Shown here in pieces: positions 47,706 through 59,650 of a stretch of DNA of 64,000 nt (its first letter is position 1; each line of letters opens with the position of its first letter). The position numbers and the translations under genes are program-made. The stretch comes from Limnoperna fortunei. Its lineage: Eukaryota > Mollusca > Bivalvia > Mytilida > Modiolidae. The DNA lies in assembly GCA_944474755.1 (NCBI GenBank), contig OX104115.1:56548648-56612647 (forward strand), given 5' to 3'. Under the pieces are notes generated by a model. That model was not told the DNA's origin. It saw nothing but the letters and a program-made list of their open reading frames with translations, and made no database searches.

Positions 47706-48647
47706 TAATGTAGAAATAAAAGTATAATTCTCTAAATAAACTGCATACTTTTTGCAATGGTTTGTACACGTTGCGTGAAATTCTTTTGTATTCGATTCGA
47801 TTATGCAAACAACTTTCCTTTCCGTACTCGATGTCTGTTCATTAAAACTATAGCATTATTTAATGTCCAAGACATGTTCGTTATTTTAATTTATTTTGTT
47901 GTTTGTAGCTATTGATATTTTACTAATATAGACAGCCTTTTTATGACAAATATCATTTAAATGTTCAATCTGATCGGAATCCCTTAAAATGAATTATTAA
48001 TTACAAACCTTCTGTTGACGCTACTAATAATTATACTATCCTATGGGAATCTTTAAAATAATAAAACCTTTATGTTTCAGAAATGACCGAATTAATCAAT
48101 ACCATTCTCCTATTCACCAGAGACAACGTTTTTATACGGGTTCACGGAAAACTAGGTGAAAAAATGATTTAAATATTTACATATTTTTATTAATTTAAAA
48201 GAATCGTTTGGATGAAAACTTAGATATGTAGCTTCTTATATCTTGAACTATTGGGTGCATATAGTAGAATTATTGTGAAAAAGTGCACTTATGGAGGTCC
48301 ACTAGTTTATGAATATGTCGTCCAAATACGCAGTACCATTGATCATATTATAGCCATAAAATCTTTATAAACGAATGGATGATTTCAAAATGATACGCAA
48401 TGCGTTAGCTTTTTTCATTACAAATGACGGTTGATCTAGTATCAAGGCGTCCATCAGTAATATCTTTTAGGATTTTAGTAGCACGCTGTGTTTTATTTTT
48501 ACTGCAGGTTTATTTGTTTCTTTATTTAGGAGATTTGCATTTAATAATTGAATACATAGGATTTTTTTAATAAATAGCACAACGAGTACACTTTACGCCC
48601 ATCTTTTTATATTTGATTAGACATATATGAAATATGTTTTATTATAT
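47706..48647. other. AT-rich spacer between two dispersed-repeat copies
   Basis: No gene or element ends were identified. If the two flanking repeats arose by local duplication, this spacer would be the remainder of the unit, but I see no repeated sequence within it. Confidence 0.35.
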
Positions 48648-48862
48648 AGACATGACAATGAGTAAATCGACGGGTGTCTAATTAGAGGCAGGCACTGCTT
48701 ACTCGTCCGGAGCATCTGAGTGTCTCCATGTTATTTTTCTGTTCGTTTTTGTGTTTTTTGGCTTATTTGTTGCGTTGTCTATATCCGCAATGATTAACTG
48801 TCCCTTGACTTTTGGCTCCTTGTTGAACCGTTGTTTTCATTTGCTATTTTTCACTACCCTTA
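48648..48862 (+). repeat. Dispersed 'cgacgggtgtctaatta' repeat, copy 3
   Basis: Begins 'agacatgacaatgagtaaat' and continues with the family's ordered blocks through 'ttgctatttttc'. The 67-codon frame at 48751-48954 overlaps it and is incidental. Confidence 0.8.
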
Positions 48863-49781
48863 AGACATTGCTTGTTTTAATTATTCGACTGGCGTTATGC
48901 AGAAAAATGTCCCATTCTAATGTATTACCTGCAATGCTGAGGACAACTAGATAAACATAAACCTTTAATTCTTAGTTTATTTAGGTAACCTCAGCTGCAG
49001 GGAATCTAAACATTATGGTTACATGGTAATCACGCTATATTGTATTTCCCTGCATGCATGATTGAAAATGATTTACTTGTAAAAGTTTCACGTTACAAGC
49101 AAAGTGCAAAATTTCCTACGGTATTTCATTTGAATTTTACAAAATATTTTGATAAAAATTTCTTTTTATATACAATTTTTTCAATCAAACTATAGCTGAT
49201 ATAAGGTAAATGGAAACATGTTCAAAATTTTGTAAAGCATTGGTGGCAATCTAATGTTGTTAGCTGGTGAAAAGATTATGAATTTTAAAAAAAAAAGAAA
49301 GATAGAAAAAACACGCACAAGCTACCTTTTAACGTCACAACGTACGCTTATAGCAAACGAATGTCCTATATAAGAAAATTTATCACCTTTAATCCACTCT
49401 AGAAGACGTAATCGTTCGAAGATAAACACAAATAGTAAAAGGCAACATTCCTTTTTATTTAAAAACCACAACACATACAATTTTTGTTTGTTGTGTGTGT
49501 GAAGAATCTAAGAGTAGTAATAGTTGTATATTGTATAATTTCAGTTATCCTATGTGCACACTATTATTTATGGTCAAATCGGAACCAGACTTGAAGGGTT
49601 ACTGGAAATGAGCCGTTTGGTGATAAAAATTGCGTACTGTCTCAGAACCAATAAGAAATTTATTATACCTCATGTAAATCAATAACAGTACAGTAAAATT
49701 CCATTGGTTATATTCAAACAAGTTATTTCAATTCTTTTCCACTACATGACCACCAAATCTGCTTCAAAAGGCAACATATAA

Positions 49782-49819
49782 CATGTGACAAATGTTGATT
49801 TTTCAGTATTTGTCACATG
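49782..49819. repeat. Perfect 12-bp inverted repeat
   Basis: CATGTGACAAAT (49782-49793) pairs with ATTTGTCACATG (49808-49819) across a 14-nt AT-rich loop. No element boundary was found around it. Confidence 0.6.
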
Positions 49820-51767
49820 ACATATTCTCAACTGATTTAACTAATAAATTCTGAACTGATTAATGAATCTGATAGATTTCCAGATTATCTTTGAAAATGA
49901 TCGTAATTGGATGAATGTATTTTTCAGCGATCATGCTCTAATCATTTAAGGTTATCAATTCGTCATCCGTCTAGTTTTTTACTGTGTAGTACTGTATGTA
50001 TTTATATAGTCATGGCTATATTAGACATAATATTTACAGGTTGTTTACTTTTCACTTTGTCTCTTATAGTATAATGAACAGTTTTTGTCCATTATGGATG
50101 TTGTTTCTGGTGACAATGTTCTTTTAGTTTATTAATTTATATCATTTTTTCCAATTTTTCCAAATGTTTCAGCAGTTCATTGCCTTTAACATCTTCGTTT
50201 GACTTAGAGATGCATTATGACTAGTTTTTGTTGTGCTGCCAGCATGTTTTTCAAGTTTTACCTGATAAACGTTTACTTTCAGTGCAAAAAAGAGCTTTAA
50301 CAAATCTAAAAAGCATTAATAACATTAAATGCAATTTACAATCTTTTACAGAGAATTAACAGCGCATTACTATTTAATACTATAAAATGCATGTCAAAAT
50401 CATAAAACGTGAAGTTCTTAGAATGAATACTTAGAGCTTACCATGAGTGTTGTAATGCATTCACTGACATCATTGACATTTTAATAATTGTTTGTTATAC
50501 AGATTACAAGAAATAGTATACTGTTAGATCAGATAAAAGCAAGTAAAATTAAGGCCGTACGACCAAGAGCATTAGGTGTAGTACTTTAAAAACCACCGCA
50601 AGTCAAGTACAATAAGGAAATCAAGGAAACACATGTATTGCTTTATTTAAAACTTGCAGATAATATGTCATCAGAGATACCAAGGTTAATAGAATGTACT
50701 GCGCCAGACCCTACGTTTCGTCCACTCACGACTCATCAGTGGGACTCAAACCAAAATGATTAAGATGTTGTAGAGCTTTCTTCATCAAAATTCCACCAAA
50801 TCCGGCTAAGGATGTTTCAGAATAGAACTAACACTTGTTTACTTAAATAAGACATAACACGACGGTCATAGTTGGAAGCTACTGATATTGATCAAACCGT
50901 TCATAAAAATATTCGTCTCGCAATCAGAGGTTGTAATACCTTACTTTGAATATGAATGCTCGCAATTTCGTTACAACCAACACGGATAATGAATATTTAA
51001 GCTGATAATAGTAGTTTTGCGTTGGATGTGTTGACGTCGTTTTTACTTAAACCAGGATTGATGCATTTGAGGTCTACAGAATTTGTATTTTACATTGACA
51101 TGACAAAACTATGATTTTCATGAGCAGTACTTCTGTTTGATTAGCTTAATTTTTAACCTGTGTTATTCCCCGGATTTGCTCATACAAATTCTTACAACTT
51201 TGTAGCGAACATACACTTGATAGGGTAAAACCCATATTCGCCATTTCTATTCACGTATATTTAAGACATCTTCAAAGACCAGGTTTTGCATTTGGTATAA
51301 TTAATGGATGTGACATCCATGTCATAACTTACTTATTTAGCCTCAATCGTGGAATAAACATTGTAACAATAGGCAATTTAGTGTTGTTTTACATATTGAG
51401 TATGTTACAATTAACCTTATGATCCTTATGATACTGTAATTGTAAAGAATTTTGAGACTCTGAAAATACATCAACAGTCATCAAAACTTAGAAAAAGAGA
51501 AAACTTAAAATCCTAGACACTACAGCGTTTAGTCACCAAATGCACTTCCTTTACAATAACCAGTATTGACAGAATACAATCCATCTTTTCTTTAACTATC
51601 ACTAGTAGTATTAAACTGTTGTGGAAGCTAATAAAAACCTAAATCATATGATCAAATTTCTGAATATTCTAACCCGAGATTCTAATTTTGGTCAATTGTT
51701 TTTTATCAGAAAGTGTATGTATACCTCCTTTCTTCTGTAAATGGCCGATTTCTGGTACAAATGACCC
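49820..51767. other. AT-rich intergenic sequence, nothing assigned
   Basis: No open frame, repeat or RNA gene that I can support. Confidence 0.4.
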
Positions 51768-51900
51768 AGTACAGATGAGCTCACGCACACACATCTGTAC
51801 TTGCTGAGTCATCCAATCAAAACGCCAAAAACAATAACGTTGTTATGGAAGCATAACAACGTTCTTCAATGACGTTCATTATTTCCGGCGTTCTGATTGG
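51768..51900. mobile_element. Foldback / MITE-like cluster
   Basis: Three inverted pairs lie side by side or nested. AGTACAGATG (51768-51777) pairs with CATCTGTACT (51792-51801). CCAATCAAAACGCC (51813-51826) pairs with GGCGTTCTGATTGG (51887-51900), one mismatch. Between the latter, AACGTTGTTATG (51836-51847) pairs with CATAACAACGTT (51852-51863). The inner pairs make a compact cruciform-capable element of about 88 bp. No coding potential. Confidence 0.7.
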
Positions 51901-51981
51901 ACCTCAGAGACAATGAAGTCTAAAGCAATGGATCGTCTATAGGTTATAGCGATGTGAAAGTTGTTGGTTTACGGAAGAAAT

Positions 51982-52131
51982 AGGTACTTTCATACGTTTT
52001 TGGGAAAGTCCGTGTGAACTTTCACTTGTGATAGAAATTTTTACGGCTGCGCTCCACTCGCGAAAAGACATAAAATTTCAATCACTATTGAAAGATCAAC
52101 CGGTCTTTCCCAAAAACGTATGAAAGAGCCT
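51982..52131. mobile_element. Short foldback element, 150 bp, ~27-bp inverted ends
   Basis: Arms at 51982-52008 and 52105-52131 are inverse repeats, perfect over 22 bp (51987-52008 with 52105-52126; core ACGTTTTTGGGAAAG) and with two mismatches outside. The interior is non-coding ('ggctgcgctccactcgcg'). It lies just 80 bp from the foldback cluster at 51768-51900, which may be part of the same composite insertion. Confidence 0.75.
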
Positions 52132-54271
52132 CTTATACTGTTTTAGTATCGTCAAAAGAATTAACATGGAACAAATTTATAATCAGTTTTTTGTTATAGT
52201 ATTGACAAGAGAACTAATTTATTTTCAGTTTTATTATGCACAAACTCAAAAGAAGGCAGTAAGTAGGCAATTTATTACTGTCGATTGTTGTAGTATTTGT
52301 AATCAAATAAAACTAAAGTAATACGTTAATCAATCAAAGATTGTTAAAAGTACGGAAATTAAAAATATAGATAATAACCTCGGTAGCAACGTGTATGTAA
52401 AAAGCAGAATTTCCAATATTTGTTGTCGAGCGTTGGTTTAATAATTAGAGCCAAGAAAACAAACATAATTTAATCAGCTAAGAAATGAACACAACATAAG
52501 AAAATCATATGCAAATGAAGTATTTATACAAACTGCAGCAAAGAAATAAATTAATGTAATAACAATATCTGAGCTTAAGGATAAAGTGATCCGATCAAAT
52601 AGAAGCATTTCTAAGGTAAGTCAAAATAAAATTTAAAAACACTGCAAAACAGTTCTGAGATGAACTAAAATTTTGCCGAAAGTTAATATTTATGTAAATA
52701 TTTTAAGGTGCTCAATGCTGCAAAAGTAATAGTTGATTGTACAGACATAGTTTCAAGATTCTGTGAATTTTTTTATTGATTATAATATTATTATAAAAGT
52801 TTCATAAAAGTTTGGATAAAAATAAATATTAATATCTTCATCGACTTTAGAAACTGTCGACAATGTTATCAAAAATTATTTTTGAAAAACATGCATCACG
52901 TAGTAGTCCTGTGTACAATAACAGTTTGATATTTTCCACTGCTTAACAGGTCATAGGCTAGGAGCAAATGTCTTTCTTTTTTATTCTAAACGACCCTACT
53001 TATTATTTAATTGATCTTAATAATTAATATAATTTTGTTAGCTTAAGATACTTTTGTTTTGTAATTGGGAAAATAATGCTTGAAACACAACAACAGAACA
53101 ATGTCTACAACACCTTGATTTCACATTAATAGATACAGATATAGAAAGTGTGGTCTTTCTTGTTGTTTTGAAACATAACGGAACATTTTGGCATTCGTAG
53201 ATCATGCAGGAAACCGTTCCATTGTAGTAATAAAATGACTAAGAACAATGTGTACATATTGAATAAACAGATATTGGGCATCTAGGTTAAATAGGTTATA
53301 CACGCCTTTCAAAGTAAATTGATAGGAGTAAAGTACTAAATGCACTGGGAGAAAATTTATACTCTTCGAAACAAAAATTGATTAATTTTCGTTAATAGGA
53401 AATTACTGTACAAAGGGTTAATATTTGAAACTGCAGGTTTTGTAGTGCTGTAATGTTTATAGCAACTTGCCATGATAACATACGCAACTTTATACGCCAA
53501 CCAGACCTAAGAGTCAAAAACACTAATACAATGCAATGAGACCCACCCAACAACAAAACAAAACAAACAAAATACGAACAAAGTCAGCGACACGAAATCT
53601 AAAAACAACAAGTGTAATCATGTGTACACCGCTCCCGCCTGTTGTAACAAACATGTCGTATGGCTGACAGACAATCCAGGTTAAGCCTTGTTACTACAAA
53701 CACTGTGCGCCAATTCTACATCACTACTTATTTATGAGACAGATATCGCGTATTCCTGTACAAGTACATAAAGTCCTTTATAACATAACATTTCGTCGAT
53801 AAAAACAAGAACAAAACCATGAGACTGCTGTATCCGACCTAATCGAGTTGTTTGGTCAAGTATATCCGGGTACTTCCCGCAAGTTCTAGAACAACGTATA
53901 AGCTGTGAAATGTAACCTCAGTGAGTGTTAATTTTGACTTGTAAATAAATGGATAAATGAGATGTCGATAGTCACTAAATTGAGGATTGGTTAGTGGAGT
54001 GGAGTGCACCAATAAAATGGAAACTTAGTGTAATTAACTGAGCTAGTTTACCTAATAGTGATTAAAATAAGCCCGCTTCACATGAATGAATGGATTAAGC
54101 GGAGAGCTTTGGTTCAAAATTTTTGCCCTTTAGAATAATAGGAATAATAATTGTCTGTTGAAAAAAAAAACTTCAACGATTTATTTAACTATAAATTTGA
54201 TTTTATCTTTTGAGTTTTATGATAAAATCTTAAAAAGTCCTATCATGACCGATAAACAGATATGTGTACAC

Positions 54272-54273
<2 letters not shown>
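52132..54273. other. AT-rich intergenic sequence, nothing assigned
   Basis: No supported gene or repeat. Confidence 0.4.
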
Positions 54274-54366
<93 letters not shown>

Positions 54367-54374
54367 GAGAGAGA
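54274..54374. repeat. GA microsatellite with a GACA block
   Basis: Uninterrupted (GA)n from 54274 to 54350, then a short (CAGA)n run to about 54364 and more GA. Long Arg-Glu and Ser-Leu frames on the two strands here are produced by the repeat alone. Confidence 0.97.
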
Positions 54375-55437
54375 CATAGAGTTAAAAGGACTGAAATAGG
54401 TTTGGTTGTCCACTTAGATGAGCCTGCAATAAAAGGTTGCTTGTATATACTTTTGTGTACAGCATCCATTGCAAGAAATGAATGTCATTTATTTCTGACA
54501 AAGAGCCCAAATGAATATATTAGGATATGTGATTGTCAAATATCTCAATTTAAAAAATTAAAAGAACTGAGTGCTTTTTTTATAATTTGTTTTTCATAAT
54601 ACTTCTTAACGGATGTCGTACGTCTTTTTATTGATAACTTGTTATAGTTTATTTTGTTTTTCTTAAATTGTTTGATCAATAAACACAGAAGTCAACTTTC
54701 TATTGCATTAACACTGTGATTCGATGCTCATAGAAAACAGAAATATACAATTGTTTATTTTAGATACGGCGATGAAAATTACTACAATTGGTATCGGATT
54801 TTTTGGTACGATATAAATATATTCAAAAAAATTACCTTACAAATGTAGCAGCGAACTTGTTCACTAAATGATCAAAGAAAAGTAATCACTATTGTCAAAA
54901 TCTGAAACGGCAACATGCCATCAGTTCAAAATTAAAGATTTTGTCATCAAAAATAGTAGTTAAAATTCACTCTTCTGTAATAAATTAAATAGATCACATT
55001 TCTGCATTAATGATTTATCACAAATCACAATGTATGAAAAACGACGTAGAAGTTTAAAATCAGGTGGATTTCTAATATCATCACTAGAATTTTACACCGA
55101 AAACAATCAACACGTCCTTTCGTTTATTAAAGTCTTACGACTTAACTGCTATTTTTAATTTATTCTAGTTGACTTTTAGCAAATCTCTGCAATATGTTTT
55201 ATTTTAAATTGTGTATATTATGAATTCAATGCGGTTTCATAATGCGACTCGCTTAAATCACTCAGTTAACCATAATTGCATGTCTATAGCGCTGTTTATT
55301 TTTCGATAGCATTACACTGTTGCCTGTAGGTGTGTAACATGAAAGTTTTGATTTGTGGGTTATAAAAGAATTACAACTTTTATATTAGTTGATTGAAAAT
55401 GGAATATAAAATAAGTTTAAAATATTTCTTTTAATTT

Positions 55438-55653
55438 TTATTTGTATGTTGTTTCAAGTGTCTCATCTGAATTTAAGAGAATTAAAGTAATAAATTCTAA
55501 GTTCACACTTAAGCAAGTCCTATTAAACTGAATGTCGATTAACTTGATATTGAAGTTACAAAATAAACTTACGATTCCGAATTTACGCGTAATGAATGGA
55601 TGAAAACGACAGCAGCCATATTTTTGCATTGATCCTGGTATGCCAAGTTTCAT
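55438..55653 (-). other. Unassigned open frame
   Basis: A 71-codon minus-strand frame (start KLGIPGSMQKYGCCRFHPF) with no recognised domain or splice context. It is listed because it lies between the microsatellite and the WSC-PAN gene, where a further exon might be sought; I do not consider it a gene. Confidence 0.12.
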
Positions 55654-55699
55654 GCATTTCGTTTATGTTTGTAGTGATTTTAGGTAAAAAACATATCTA

Positions 55700-56221
55700 A
55701 GACTTTTTTTATCACCAAAGCATAAGAATAATCATAACAAAAGTTAAAATATCTCAATCTAAATGCTGTTTTGAAAACAAATGCAACTATTCACACTGAT
55801 GTTCAATGGACAGGTTTGGTATGGGCAAAGAAACAAATATCGTTAATAAATGTACGTTCTAAAGGATTATTTTTTCTTTGTAATTTCTAGTAATTGCATA
55901 ATTAAATTACTACCAAAATTTTGCAATACACATGACCCTATAATCTAAAGAAATCCCATTTTTCTATTCATTTTAACAATGAATCATCATAACAAACGTT
56001 AACAATTCTTAATATAAATGCAGTTTTGAAAAAATATGCCACTATTCACACTGATCAATGGAACGGATGTGCACGGGCAAATAAAAAAAGGATCTTCAAT
56101 AAATGTACATATTTAAGGATGTAATTTTCACTTTAGAATTTCTAGTTATTTCATAATCATATTACTGCCAAAAATTTGTAATAAACATGACCCAATAATC
56201 TAAAGAAATCCAAAATTTAAT
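55700..56221. repeat. Tandem duplication, ~256-bp period
   Basis: Two adjacent diverged units share 'actattcacactgat' (about 55786 and 56042), 'aataaatgtac' and 'taatctaaagaaatcc' at the end (about 55940 and 56197). It lies directly upstream of the WSC-PAN gene and might contain its promoter, but no promoter motif stands out. Confidence 0.85.
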
Positions 56222-56372
56222 TCTTAGTGGTCCAATACTGTCGCCTTTCTGAGTTAAAGGATTTTACTATAGATTCAATTTTTGCATTCATTTTATGTTT
56301 TTTTTATATCTTACGCATTTTTCATTGTTTTTGTTTTAAATCAACACCTAATATAAATTTAATTTCAGAATA

Positions 56373-56438
56373 ATGAAAGACATCACAATTTGGGCATTCA
56401 TCAGTTTGATATTAGCACACGTAAAGTACAGTTACGTG
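56373..56438 (+). CDS. WSC-PAN gene exon 1: signal peptide
   Basis: Encodes MKDITIWAFISLILA and seven further residues: a short polar start with one Lys, then a hydrophobic core, as in secretory signals. Donor GTATGT follows at 56439. An alternative donor GTAAAG at 56421 keeps the same phase and would remove six residues. Confidence 0.6.
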
Positions 56439-59109
56439 GTATGTAATAAGAACATTGTGTTATGCTTTAGATCGCTCAGGGAAAACCGTACTATGTACTA
56501 CAGTTAATGATTAAACTGAGCTCTAATTCACTTTTAAAATACATTTAAAGAAATGTATTACACTTTGTTTTATTAATTATAGCATTAATAAACTGATACC
56601 GTCATCACTTCACTCGCTAATAAAAATGGAAAAAAACATTTGAGTTTGAACGCTTACCTAAGTTTGAATCTGTTAAAAGTATTTTTGTACGGAATTCAGG
56701 TAATAAACAATAACGGCTAAATTGGACACTATATTGTATATAGCTACACATTTTTTCTTGGAGTGCTGAATTGTTCTTAAAATATAAACTATTTTTCATT
56801 TGACAATTAAGGTCACGTGAAGTAAATATATAAAATTACTAATAAAAGTAGTTTTGTGAGAACAAATTAACAAAAATAAATGTATGCTTCTGTTTCGCTT
56901 GATTAGGCACTGAGAAACAACTGTTTTAACAACCTGACCAATAAACTTAATGTTGGTTACCGAATATACCTATAGATAGACTGTGACAAAAACGTATAAA
57001 CAGAACTTTTATTCCCTCACCTCACTTTGCGCTGTCTTGCATAATGATGTTAAGAATTCGTTAATCTAATTTTTTCAGTGCCAGTACGACATAGTCAGTA
57101 AGTATACTTAAAGTAAAACCCAAAACATAATGTAAAATGTAAATGTCTGTTTTTGCGAATAACAAATTCTGCATATGTTTTAAAAGAAATACAGTTATGC
57201 TGTGTTATTCTGAAATTTAGACATATTTGGACGTATTTCATATCTACTCGATGATGCTTAAAATGATAAAACAAGAATAAAGACACTAATAAATGTATAA
57301 TAGTCTACATAGTTTCAAAGTTAATTTCTGTAGTTATCTGTTTAAAACATATATTAAGTAAACCTCAATTAACACATTTTGATGTATTTAGGCAAAGTAG
57401 AATACAAAGGATGTTTCACTGACAACTTTATACGACTCTTTCCATACTTTTATGGCAGTACAAGTTACAGCAACATGACGAACGATTTCTGTATCCTTGG
57501 ATGTTTATCTAATGCATATAGATATGCTGGTACGGAGGTATGTGTAGTGTACGTTATTACATCACTTTACATTACAATCTTAACTTGGAAAGATTTGAAA
57601 GTTATTTTAAAACGGCAAAGTACAGTTTTAGACTATTAATTTTGTCTTGTATAGAGCCATTTAAGATTTATATTTATGGGTACTTATTGGCAACTGTGTC
57701 GTACCTTCCAGATGCTTTTCAGTTTACTTATACCTATATTCATTTTGCAGTTATTACAATTACCGTGCAAAAATATACAAATAATTTATTGCTTTATTAA
57801 TTTAGTATCAGATTGAAGACTTCTGGCACAGTTGCTGTCACTGTTAACATCAGTAGTATTATTTTTTGGAAAGGACATGTAATTGAATATAGTATTTATT
57901 TTTTAAGTCATTCAATCCATTAATCTTCTACAAAACCTTTTTTGAAAGCGTTTGATAAAATATATTCATTTTATAGTTCTAGATAAAATAGAATATAATA
58001 TAGTTGTAATTGTACTCGCAGCGATATAGGATTTTGTTTCATGGCGTGGTATTATATCTGTGTCTGAGGCTATCATAAATAAACTGTATACTTTCTGACA
58101 ATGACGAAATATTGTATGTAATCACACACAGGAAAATGTGTATTTTTCACAAACAGGATATGCGTATCAAATCACAACCATTTCAAGCTTGCTTAGCCTT
58201 AAATCAAATATATTTATTTGATATAAACATAAATAAATCACAAAGAAACATTTGTGCCCGTAAAAATGCTTTTTTGCTTTAATCAAAACTTGTAGGGATG
58301 TTTTAGGCTAGTGATTGGTGTTCCTGTGGCAATGACCCTTTTATTGACCCGACGAATTACCCAGTGGTTAATGACGCGGAATGTAATGAGGCCTGTAAAG
58401 GTGACAGGACAACAATATGTGGAGGTCAATGGAGAATATCAATGTATAGTACAGGTGCGAATACACTTTACTTTAAAAATTGAAGTCAATTGAATGCAAA
58501 AAGTTAAGGGATGTTACAGTGGTGGAAACAGTGTTTTAGTGCATTGTGATATTTAAAATAACGTTTCTACTTGCTGAAACCCTATCGCACATTAGTACAG
58601 TGATATAATTGTTATGTTACCCATTCTATAATAACCCTTTTCTATTTGCTGGAACCATGACACACATTAGTACATTATTATAATTGTAAAATGTTCTACA
58701 TGCATGTTGGGCTAAGTACATGGTATATAATCACAAAAGGACTAATCTGTTTTTATTTGGGTAGACATTATTTTCATAGCTGCTAAAGATTACTTCTGAT
58801 AGAAGAAACATTTTATGTTGTTTATTATTTGTATTGTCAGGTATTGTAAGTACCAAATCGAAAAAGAAATACATCAAAATCGTTTCCGGTAAAGATGTTA
58901 TAGCAGAACCATTAGAGCAGCAATATATATTGCCCACTGACCGCGAAATGAATTCGACCATTGATTGTGCCATTAGATGTAGTAACAACGACGCATGCAG
59001 CGTGTTTTCTTTGTCAACGGTAAATTATATTTGCAAGTTGTTTAGATTAATAGACTTGTGTATTGGCTACAAAGTGTCTGTTAATACAACGGTTTTCAGA
59101 GTAATGTAA
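56373..59109 (+). CDS. Secreted WSC + PAN/apple-domain protein, five exons
   Basis: Assembled by splice sites and phase. Exons are 56373-56438 (phase 0 end), 57079-57097 (phase 1 end), 57392-57537 (phase 0), 58307-58454 (phase 1) and 58841-59109 with stop. The lengths sum to 648 nt, giving 215 residues. Order: signal peptide (1-22), short linker, WSC domain (about 31-126, eight cysteines), PAN/apple-like domain (about 130-215). Every intron is GT-AG and each junction restores a domain motif, for example YAGTE joined to ASDWCSCGN. WSC domains bind carbohydrate in known proteins and PAN modules bind protein or carbohydrate, so an extracellular binding protein, perhaps in mucus, matrix or immunity, is plausible but inferred. 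Uncertain points are the end of exon 1 (a second in-phase donor lies at 56421) and any 5' untranslated exon; an acceptor-like 'aatttcag' ends at 56368. Confidence 0.75.
57079..57097 (+). CDS. WSC-PAN gene exon 2: 19-nt microexon
   Basis: Lies between a strong acceptor (attttttcag, ending 57078) and a strong donor (GTAAGT at 57098). It encodes CQYDIV and the first base of a Ser codon completed by exon 3. Its length converts the phase 0 end of exon 1 into the phase 1 start needed by exon 3, which is the main reason to believe it. Confidence 0.6.
57392..57537 (+). CDS. WSC-PAN gene exon 3: first half of WSC domain
   Basis: Acceptor 'gtatttag' precedes it and donor GTATGT follows. Encodes KVEYKGCFTDNF through NDFCILGCLSNAYRYAGTE, the family's YxGCFxD start and C-x3-C...YxGxE ending, with three of the eight cysteines. 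One N-glycosylation sequon (NMT) is present. Confidence 0.85.
58307..58454 (+). CDS. WSC-PAN gene exon 4: second half of WSC domain
   Basis: Acceptor 'tgttttag' precedes it and donor GTGCGA follows. Encodes ASDWCSCGND through ECNEACKGDRTTICGGQWRI, with the diagnostic WC-x-CGN, C-x3-C-x-GD and CGGxWRxS motifs and the remaining five cysteines. Confidence 0.88.
58841..59109 (+). CDS. WSC-PAN gene exon 5: PAN/apple-like domain and stop
   Basis: Acceptor 'tattgtcag' precedes it. Encodes a Lys-rich start (STKSKKKYIK) and a PAN/apple-like pattern: STIDCAIRCSNNDACSVFSL, then YICKLFRLIDLC, ending FRVM and TAA. Two further sequons (NST, NTT) fit a secreted protein. Confidence 0.75.
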
Positions 59110-59188
59110 ACTTGCTCGCCTAATGAATTCGGGAAAATGTGTATTTGTTTTATATTTCATGTGCAAAGGTTTTAGGATTTCAGTAGTA

Positions 59189-59206
59189 AAATAAAATTAA
59201 AATAAA
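59189..59206 (+). terminator. Polyadenylation signals of the WSC-PAN gene
   Basis: Two AATAAA hexamers, at 59189-59194 and 59201-59206, lie 80-97 bp after the stop codon, at a typical distance for a short 3' UTR. Confidence 0.6.
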
Positions 59207-59503
59207 AACATTACATACTGCATGAGTTTTTCTCATTATGTGCCTACAAACGAAGTTTTAGGAGACATATGGTTTTGTAAGGATTTTTATTCTTCTCATT
59301 TCTTTCTTCTTTTATATTTCTTTGTTTTTATTACTTTAAACTTGCCAGCTCGTTCTAGGAGATGTAAAGTCCAAATGACACGAAACATTGCATGTTTTGT
59401 TCGATCTGAACTGACTTTAAGAATTTGATACTCAATGGGGCTTTTTTGCGAGTCATTTGGGCTGACGATTTGGGATTGCATCCCAGCATAGTATTACTAG
59501 GTA

Positions 59504-59634
59504 TTGTACCGCATGTCGGGGGTTCTCACCGGGTACTCCGGCTTCCTCCTCCAATAAAAACTGGACGCCATGATAAAGCTGAAAAATTGCTTAAAGTGGC
59601 TTTAAAACACCATTCAAACAAACAAAAACTAGTT
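59504..59634 (+). mobile_element. 5'-truncated SINE with perfect 16-bp target duplication
   Basis: Contains only the 3' half of the local SINE ('ggtactccggcttcctcc', 'aataaaaactggacgccat', 'caccattcaaacaaacaaa'). ATAGTATTACTAGGTA occurs exactly at 59488-59503 and 59635-59650. This is the hallmark of LINE-driven target-primed insertion with incomplete reverse transcription. The unmutated duplication suggests a fairly young insertion. Confidence 0.92.
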
Positions 59635-59650
59635 ATAGTATTACTAGGTA

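Noticed and set aside
54158..54469. Arg-Glu and Ser-Leu repeat frames
   Set aside because: Translation of a GA microsatellite.
57540..57800. An 86-codon frame overlapping the end of WSC exon 3
   Set aside because: It lies in the following intron; the exon ends at a strong GTATGT donor whose phase matches exon 4.
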